Notes under the pieces: generated by a model
Databases searched by the model: none
What the model was told of the DNA's origin: nothing
What the model saw: only the letters and a program-made list of their open reading frames with translations
Shown here: positions 55,804 through 64,000 of the stretch, one piece after another
Position numbering within the stretch: the first letter of the stretch is position 1
Layout of the letters: each line of letters begins with the position of its first letter
Assembly (NCBI GenBank): GCA_014238055.1
Contig: JABABV010000001.1
Coordinates: forward strand, 1 to 64,000
Direction of reading: 5' to 3'
Source of the DNA: Mycoplasmatales bacterium
GTDB taxonomy: Bacteria; Bacillota_I; Bacilli_A; Mycoplasmatales; JABABV01
DNA length: 64,000 nucleotides
Translations under genes and position numbers: made by a program

Positions 55804-57073
55804 ATCATTTCATCAACATCATTGATGGATTTTCTAAATAGTTTTTAACTGTTAGTAAGAATCTACCTACATCGGCACCATCAATAACACGATGATCTGC
55901 TGAAACAGAAATCATCATTACTGTAGCTTTTTCTAATTCTCCGTTTGTATTATAGATTGGTTTATTATTAAATGCCCCAATACCAATAATTGCTGTTTCT
56001 GGGTAATTAATTACTTGAGTACCGTAATCAGCACCAACAGAACCATAGTTAGTAATAGTGAAAGTTCCACCACTCATGTCTGCCATAGTTAATTTACCAG
56101 AACGAGCTTTTCCAGCCATCTCATAAACTTTACTATTAATTCCTAAAATACTTAATTGGTCAGCATTTTTAATTACTGGAACAACTAAACCTTTAGGTGT
56201 GTCTGCAGCCATTCCGATATTAATATTTTTTGAGTAAACAATTGCTTGTTTATTTTCATCTAATTTAGTATTAAATACTGGGAATTCTTCAATAGCTAAA
56301 GTACATGCTCTAATTATAAAAGGCATGAATGAAATTTTAATTTTTTTCTCATTTTTAATTTTATTACGTAGTTCTACTAAATTAGTCATATTAACTTCTT
56401 TTAATAGTGTAATTTCAGGAATAATAGTTTTTGATCTTGTCATTGCTTTAGCAATAGCTTTACGCATAGATGTTAAAGGAACGACTTTATCTTCTAAACC
56501 ATTACTTCTATTTGTAGGTACAAATGTTGTATTTGATTGAGTTGAAACATTAGCGTTAGCAACATCTTTTTTCATAATACGTCCACGGTATCCGCTACCA
56601 TTAATATTATTAAGATCTATTCCTCTAGATGCCGCAAGTTTACGAACAGCTGGAGTTGCTAATACTTTTCCATTTTTAGTAGTATTTTCTGGTGCAGCAG
56701 TTTTTGGTAATACTAAAGTTTCGTTAGAAACTTTAATTTCTCCAACTACTCCTCCTGCATCAGGTTCTTCAATTGCTTCAACAGTTTCTTTAGGAGCTTC
56801 TACTTTGGCAGGAGCTGGTGCAGGAGCACTATCTCCAGTACCATCATCGATAACAACAACAACATCACCAACGTGAATAACGTCGCCTTCTTTATAGTTA
56901 AGTTTTGCAATTGTTCCGTCTACTGGACAAGGGATTTCAGCGTTAATTTTATCAGTTTCTACTGAAAATAATGTATCGCCATCCTCAACTTTATCACCAA
57001 CTTTAACTTCTCATTTAAGAAGTTTCCCTTCGTGAATTCCTTCTCCAATATCGGCAAATTTAAATTTATACAT
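55802..57073 (-). CDS. pdhC: Dihydrolipoamide acetyltransferase (E2)
   Basis: Lipoyl domain MYKFKFADIGEGIHEGKLLKWEV, E3-binding 'ATPAVRKLAASRGIDLNNINGSGYRGRI', catalytic 'SVSADHRVIDGADVGRFL'. Confidence 0.96.
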
Positions 57074-57087
57074 ACTTTTACCGCCTT
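56724..57087. repeat. Lipoyl-domain repeat copy B (pdhC 5' part)
   Basis: See copy A. Confidence 0.9.
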
Positions 57088-57164
57088 TTTTTATTAATTA
57101 TATTAGTTTTTAAAATATTAAATAATTTTTAACTACATATTTTAGTCAAAAATTATTTTAATTA

Positions 57165-58151
57165 TTATATTTTGTAATTTACAGATTCTAAAATTTTATT
57201 AACGATACGTTCTTTAGTAATGATGTGGTATTTTTCACCTTTATCTAATGGAACTGTTATGTCTCAACCAGTTAAACGAATTGGAGGCACTTGTAAACTT
57301 AAGAATGCTTCTTCAGTTACTGTAGAAATAACTTCTGACGCTGTACTAAATGATCTAACAGCTTCATGAACTACTATTAATCTACCTGTTTTACGTACTG
57401 ATTTTAGAACTGCTTCTTTATCTCAAGGAGAAATAGTTCTTAAGTCAATTAATTCAACGCTAACTTTTCCAGCTAATTCAGGTAAAGCTTTTAAACAAGT
57501 AATTGCTTGAGCTCCATAAGTTACAACTGTAATGTCGGTACCTTCTTGTAAAATTCTAGCTTTACCGATTTCGATTTCATACATTTCGTTTGGAATTTCT
57601 TGTTTGAAAGCACGATAAATACTTTTTGGTTCTAAGAATACAACTGGGTCTGGATCGTTAATAGCAGCAATCATTAAACCTTTTGTATCATGTGGATTAG
57701 AAGGCATAACTACTTTTAGTCCCGGGATGTGAGCAAATAAAACTTCAACTGCTTCTGAATGATGTTCTAAAGCACGAATTCCTCCACCCATTGGCATACG
57801 CATAACCATCGGTACTGTATAGCGTCCTCTTGAACGATTTCTCATTCTAGCAGCATGAACTACTAATTGGTGGTAACCAGGAAACATAAACCCTTGAAAT
57901 TGCATTTCTACAATTGGTTTAAGACCGTTTATTGCCATTCCGATTGCTGTTCCTACAATTGCAGCTTCTGCAATTGGAGCATCAAAACATCTAAGTGTAC
58001 CGAATTCTTTTTGAATTCCTGATGTAGCACGGAAAACTCCACCTTCGTATCCGGCATCTTCACCGTATACTAAAACTGTCGGATCTTTTCTCATAGATTG
58101 AGCCATCGCTTCTGTAAGCGCCTCAATATTATTTTTTAAAGCCATTTTCAT
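57165..58151 (-). CDS. pdhB: Pyruvate dehydrogenase E1 beta
   Basis: VLVYGEDAGYEGGVFRATSGIQKEFG..., MPSNPHDTKGLMIAAINDPDPVVFLE. Confidence 0.96.
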
Positions 58152-58159
58152 ACACTCCC

Positions 58160-59233
58160 TTATTTATTAAAAAGTTTCTTAGCTTCTGCCAATTGTGATT
58201 TTAAGTTTGGTGTTAATTTTTCAAATGTATAATTAAATACGTCATCTAATTTAACATCTAATTTTGTTTGCATTTCTTTAAAAGCAGCATTAACTGTTGC
58301 TTTAGATTCTTTATGTAATTCTACATCTTGTTCTTCGGTTCAAAGTTTGTTTTTAATTAAATATTTTTTAAGTCTTACGATAGGACCTATTTTACGAGCT
58401 TCTAATTCTTCAGATTTTTCACGATAAAGATCTGGATTATCAGCAGTTGTATGTGGTCCGAAACGATAAGCAACACACTCTATTAATGAAGGACCTTTAC
58501 CAGCACTAGCAAGTTTTCTAGCTTCTAATACAGCAGCATAAACTGCAAATATATCATTACCATCTACTTGTAAATGAGGTAGTCCGGCAGCGATACCTTT
58601 TTGAGATAAAGTTTTAGCAGCTGATTGTTTTGAACGATGAGTTGAAATTGCATATTGGTTATTTTGAATAATGAAAACTGTTGGTGTATTTAAATTTTTA
58701 GCAAAGTTCATTGCTTCATAAAATTCACCTTCACTAGTTCCACCATCACCGATAAATGTCATCGCAACTTCATCTAATTTTTTAACTTTAGCAGCATATG
58801 AAAGTCCCACAGCGTGAGAAAATTGCGTAGCAATAGGAACGTTTACAGGAAGAATTCTTACTCCTTCTGGCATACGTGATCCCATTTCATTACCGTTTCA
58901 AAATAGCATAATGTCTGACATTGGTCATCCTTTAGCTAATCAAGTAACGTTAGAACGAAAAGCTGGTGCTAATCAATCTTGTTTACGAAGTGCTAATGCA
59001 ACTCCCATTTGAATACCTTCTTGACCTAAAGAAGGGGGAAATGTTAGCATGCGTCCTTGACGTTGTCATTGAAGCATTCTTTCATCTTGAACTCTAGATA
59101 AAACCATTGTTTTATAAGAATCCATGATTTGCTTTTGAGACAATTTTGGCATTATTTTTTTATTAACAATATTACCTTCCGCGTCCATAATAACAAGTTT
59201 CTCTTCTTTTACATTATATTCTTTTAATAACAT
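58160..59233 (-). CDS. pdhA: Pyruvate dehydrogenase E1 alpha
   Basis: FIGDGGTSEGEFYEAMNFAKNLNTPTVFIIQNNQYAIST; ATG at 59233. Confidence 0.96.
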
Positions 59234-59369
59234 ATTTATTACATCTCCTAGTTTGTTTTATGAATATTAAAAATATTTTAACAAATTTATATTAGTTTAA
59301 TCAAGTATATGAAATATATAAAATAGGTCTTTCATAATAAATTTCTTTATATATATCGTAAAATTACAC

Positions 59370-59413
59370 ATTAATATGGTACAAATGCTATATTAATATG
59401 ATACAATTTTTAT
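59370..59413. repeat. Two tandem 22-bp repeats in the pdhA/lplA divergent intergenic region
   Basis: attaatatggtacaaatgctat / attaatatgatacaatttttat. Confidence 0.7.
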
Positions 59414-59568
59414 ATTAAATAAAATTGTAATTATTTAATATTTTATTAAGAAATATTTTACAACTTTTAAATATTTTACAACACTACTTATTTTACCATT
59501 TTTTTCATAAAATTAAAAATTTTATTTTAAATTATAGGTATAAAATTGAACTTAGAAAGAGAGAGATT

Positions 59569-60549
59569 ATGATATATATAAAAAACGATTCAAAAAATCC
59601 TTATTTTAACTTATCATTTGAGGAATATTTTTTTAATTATAACTTCAATGATGACTGTGTTATATTATGACAAAATAAAAATACAATTGTAATTGGTAAG
59701 AATCAAAACACTTGAGAAGAATTAAATCATGAATTCGTTAAAGCGCAAGCTATTAATGTCGTTAGAAGAAATACTGGTGGCGGTGCCGTTTATCAAGATT
59801 TAGGAAATGTTAATTATAGTTTTATTACTAAATTAGAATCTAAAAGTGATGTTAATAATTATTTAAAATTTACTAAACCAATAATAGAAGTTTTAGATGA
59901 TATCGATGTTAAAGCTGAATTTTCAGGTAGAAATGATATCGAAATTAATGGTAAAAAAATTAGTGGTAATGCCCAACTTTTAAAAAATAATAAAATTCTT
60001 CATCATGGAACTATTTTATTTGATGTTAATTTAGATATTCTTAAACAAGCTTTAAAACCAGACCTTCTAAAAATTAAATCTAAAGGTATTAAATCTATTA
60101 GATCTAGAGTTATCAATATTAGAAGTGTTTTAAAAGAAGACATGGATGCTAATCAATTTAAAAATATTTTAGAAAATAATTTTTCTAAACAATCTACGAT
60201 ATATACTCCTACAGAAGAAGATATTAAAAATATAACTAATATAATGAATAAAAAATATTTAACTAAAGAATGAAATTATGGTAATAATCCAAAATTCAAT
60301 ATTCATAATAAAAAAAGATTCCCAAACGGAACTTTAGAAGTTAAAATCAATACTCAAGAAAACAAAATGATTAATATAAAATTTTATGGTGATTTTCTTA
60401 GTGTAAATGATATTTCTGAAATTGAAAACAAAATGAAAAATATTTCTTTTGATAAAGATTCTATTACAAAAATATTAAATAATGAAGATACTGATTTATT
60501 TTTTGGTAAAATTTCTATAGATCAAATTATTGAAACTATTTTCAATTAA
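59569..60549 (+). CDS. lplA: Lipoate-protein ligase A
   Basis: MIYIKNDSKNPYFNLSFEEYFF..., VVRRNTGGGAVYQDLGNVNYSFI; in frame with ORF 60367-60549; AGAGAGA RBS. Confidence 0.93.
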
Positions 60550-60578
60550 AAAAAAGATGCGAAAGCATCTTTTTTTTA
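60549..60578. terminator. Hairpin terminator (lplA / nitroreductase convergent)
   Basis: aaaaaaaagatgc-gaaa-gcatcttttttt. Confidence 0.75.
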
Positions 60579-61367
60579 TTTTGATTTATCTGAAGACATT
60601 CAATTATTATCTCAAATTATTTTAATGTTTTTTGTAAACATATCATCTGATAAATGTCTGTAATATTCAATAGTTCTTTTAGAATAACTAATATCTAAAT
60701 TATGTTTTTCTAAATAATATTTATTACTTGATATTTCAAAATCTTCAACTTCTTTTTTGACTTGATCTTGAGGATAACAATTATCATATATTTTATTTAT
60801 TTTTGGTTCGAATTCACTTTTATCTCGGCCTTCTTGACTTGCATAACCAAGAGCTACTCCAACAACAGGAATTAAATAATCTGGTAAATTAAAAATCTTT
60901 TTAATTCCAACAGCATTCCTAGAAGTACTTCCTGTAAAACAAGAATCAATACCTAAAGATGTTGCAGCATCAACCGTAACTTGAGCCGCTATTGTGGCAT
61001 CCATAACGCTATATAATAAACTATCAATGATTTCAGTTCTTGCTAATAATTTTTTATCAACTATTGATTTATGATTTTTTAAATATATATCATTAGCTAT
61101 ATTAATACGATTAAAATCAGCGAAAAAGAAAACAAAAGTATCGCATTCTAAAACGTGTTTAGCTGAATTTCTTTCTTTTACAGATTCATATATTTTACGT
61201 TTTGTTTCTTTATCATTAACAAAAATGGCACTGAATTGTTGTCCATTAAAGCATGTGTCTGATGCATTTATAATTTTTTTTAATTGGTCAATATCTTTTT
61301 GTGAAATTTTTTTATCTGAAAAACTTCTTACAGATACTCTGTTTAATTTTTGATTAATAAAATTCAT
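60576..61367 (-). CDS. Nitroreductase-family protein (paralog 1)
   Basis: INQKLNRVSVRSFSDKKIS..., DATIAAQVTVDAATSLGIDSCFTGS, IPVVGVALGYASQEGRDKSEFEPKI. Confidence 0.85.
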
Positions 61368-61489
61368 TTTAAATCCTTTTCAACAAAATTAAATGTTTCT
61401 TAATATTTAAAGAGTTTTTAACTCTTTAAATATATTAGCATCTTTGTTAAAAAAAAATAGACAATATGCTTTAAAATTGGCTTTTAATT

Positions 61490-62257
61490 TTATTTCTTTT
61501 TAGAATCTAATCAATTATTTGGTCAAAGCAATGTTAAACTATCCATAAATTTTCCGCTATTTCACATTCTATAAGCTTTTATAGTATTGTTGGCATAAGT
61601 ATTATTAGCATCACGATGATTTGTATAATATTTATTAGTTTCTATTTCGTAATTGTTTATTTCTTCTTTGATTTGATTTTGAGGATAACAATTAGTATAT
61701 ACTTTATTTATTTTCGGTTTTCTTTCATCGGTTTTATTACCATAACCTAAAGTTATACCAACTACAGGAACTACATAATTTGGTAAATTAAATAATTTTT
61801 GAACTTCAGAAGCTCCGTTACGGATAGCACCAATATAGCAACTATCAATACCTAAAGAGCTTGCAGCATCGACTGTAGCTTGAGCAGAAATAGTCGCATC
61901 TACAAAACCATATAATAAACTATTTAAATTATCATATTTTAAAGTTAGTTCTTTTTCAGAAACTTCTTTATTATTTTCAACATAAATATCATTAGCTAAA
62001 CTAATACGATTAAAATCTGCTAAAAATAAAATAAATGTATCGCATTCAATAATATGTTTTTGTTTACCAGAAATAATAGATAATTTTTCTTTCATAGTTT
62101 TATCATTTACAATAATAGCACTAAATTGTTGTCCGTTATATGATGTTGCCGATTCGTTAATTACATTTTTAATTTTATTCATATCTAATTCAGAAATTTT
62201 TTTATTACTATAACTTCTCATTGAAACTCTGTTTAATTGTTTTGTTATAAAATCCAT
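61490..62257 (-). CDS. Nitroreductase-family protein (paralog 2)
   Basis: ITKQLNRVSMRSYSNKKIS..., DATISAQATVDAASSLGIDSCYIGA; similar to 60576-61367. Confidence 0.85.
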
Positions 62258-62276
62258 TTTAAACTCCTTTTAAATA

Positions 62277-62999
62277 TTAAATATTTTTAATATTTTTAGG
62301 CTTAACTATAGGCGATCTTTTATGATTAGATTTTTTATGTAGATTTTTTATCTTAGCAACAATTTCTGCACTTACAGATAAAGGATCATCTAAATATCGA
62401 TCTATTTGATCGTAAGTTACACCCATTTCTTTTTCATCTGTTTGGTCATTTCAAAGTCCTGCTGTAGGAACTCTGTTAACTATTGTATCATCAACACCAT
62501 ACAGAGATGCTCCTTGACGCACTTGATTTTTATTTAAAAATAATAAAGGGGCTATATCAATTCCACCATCACCATATTTAGTAAAATATCCTGTATGTCA
62601 TTCACAAGCATTGTCGGTCCCAACTACTAAATAGTTATTAGTTTGAGCATAAGCGTATAATGTTGCCATTCTCAATCTTGCTTTTAAATTACCGCTAGCT
62701 AAATTTGAAATTTTATTATCAATCATAAAAGCATCATAGACCGCATCTAAATTAACGATCTTACTATTTAAATTAAGTTTTTTTACTAGTGATTTTGCTA
62801 ATTTAACATCTAACTCATTAGAATGGCAAGGCATCATTAAAACTAAATGGTTGTTCGGAAATGCTTTTGCGATAAGTGCACTAGTTAGAGCTGAATCAAC
62901 TCCACCAGACAAACCAACAATCAAACCTTTTGTTTGGCTATCGGAAACTGTTTTTTGCAGTCAAGTTTCTAAATAATTAAGATATTTTTTTAACTCCAT
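62277..62999 (-). CDS. nadE: NH3-dependent NAD+ synthetase
   Basis: [45 protein letters not shown]. Confidence 0.94.
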
Positions 63000-63003
63000 A
63001 CGA

Positions 63004-64000
63004 CTAATCTCCTCATTGAAATTCATAATTGTTAATTACCACGGTATCTTTTCGTTTAATACCTTGTTTTTGAAGCTCATCTCAAACACCAATTTTATTT
63101 AATGCTAAGTTCATACGCGCTAAATTTTCATAAGTTGTTGTTGGAATTTTTTGCATAATTCTATCTACACCAGTACCGGAAACAATAAATTTACCAGAAA
63201 TTCGTTGTACAGTAAATTGGTCCTTAATTTTTTCTAACGTTAAATGAATGAAAGACTCTTGATCGTGAAGATTGATTGTTAATGGTGTTTTTTTAAGTTT
63301 TTCAGATATTTTTGATAATACTTTATCTAAACCTTCTCTTAATAAACCAGATATTTCAAAAATTTCAATATTCTTAAAATGATTTTTGAAATATTTAATA
63401 TTTTCTTCAAAAAATTCGCTATCAGATTTATTAGCAACGATTATTTTTGGTTTAGTTGATAGATCAACTTTTTTATATGCTGATAACTCTTTATTAATTA
63501 CATCATAATTAGTTATTGTGTCTTCTGGATTATCGACAGAAAAATCAATTACATGAACGATAACACGACATCTTTCAATATGTTTTAGAAATAAGTCTCC
63601 TAATCCTTTACCTAAAGATGCTCCTTCGATTAATCCCGGAAGATCGGCAATTACAAAAGAACTATTATTCTTAGTTCTTACTAATCCTAATTGAGGATTT
63701 ATCGTTGTGAAAGCATAATTAGCGATTTGTGGTTTAGCGTTAGTTACAGCTGCTAAAAGAGTAGATTTACCGGCATTAGGCATTCCTACAAAACCAACAT
63801 CAGCTAAAACCTTCAACTCTAATTGAACTTCAAATCTTTCGCCTAATTTACCATTATTAGAAATTCTCGGAGCTCTGTTAGTTGAGTTTTTGAAATGACT
63901 GTTACCTAAACCACCTTTTCCACCTTTGGCAATTAAATATTTTTCTTCATCACATATATCGGCTATTATACGATTAGTTAGCATATTAATTAAAACTGTT
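63004..64000 (-). CDS. obg: GTPase Obg (5' end beyond window)
   Basis: IAKGGKGGLGNSHFKNSTNRAP, ADVGFVGMPNAGKSTLLAAVTNAKP, LPGLIEGASLGKGLG; C-terminal OCT domain; reading frame open to the window edge. Confidence 0.94.

Overview
AT-rich 64 kb of a mollicute-type genome. UGA is read as Trp: nearly every long gene in the ORF track is split only by in-frame TGA, so I merged same-frame fragments into full-length CDSs. Most of the window is core metabolism and housekeeping on the minus strand: fruA, thiM, grpE-dnaK, pta, hrcA, clpB, pepF, valS, tkt, deoB, efp-nusB-(ispA-like)-dxs-tlyA, ispG, aspS, hisS, rsh, apt, secDF, ruvAB, tig, engB, lon, hemW, gapN, topA, dprA, yebC, nox, ackA, pdhABCD, lplA, two nitroreductases, nadE and obg. 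The strongest unusual signal is a recognisable cobalamin (B12) riboswitch with its own intrinsic terminator at about 4574-4850. It precedes a two-gene operon: a lipoprotein, then an ECF-type S-component carrying an extra C-terminal ectodomain. I read this as a B12-regulated, probably B12-uptake, system in a code-4 organism. Other notable items: an IspA-position prenyltransferase-like protein that seems to lack DDxxD motifs; a perfect 42-bp palindrome at the convergent ispG/marR junction that encodes the same C-terminal peptide on both strands; a near-identical 364-bp lipoyl-domain duplication between pdhC and pdhD; three CIRCE sites; a 22-bp tandem repeat in the pdhA/lplA divergent promoter region; and an rsh gene with no ATG start. 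No CRISPR, tRNA, rRNA or transposon was recognised.
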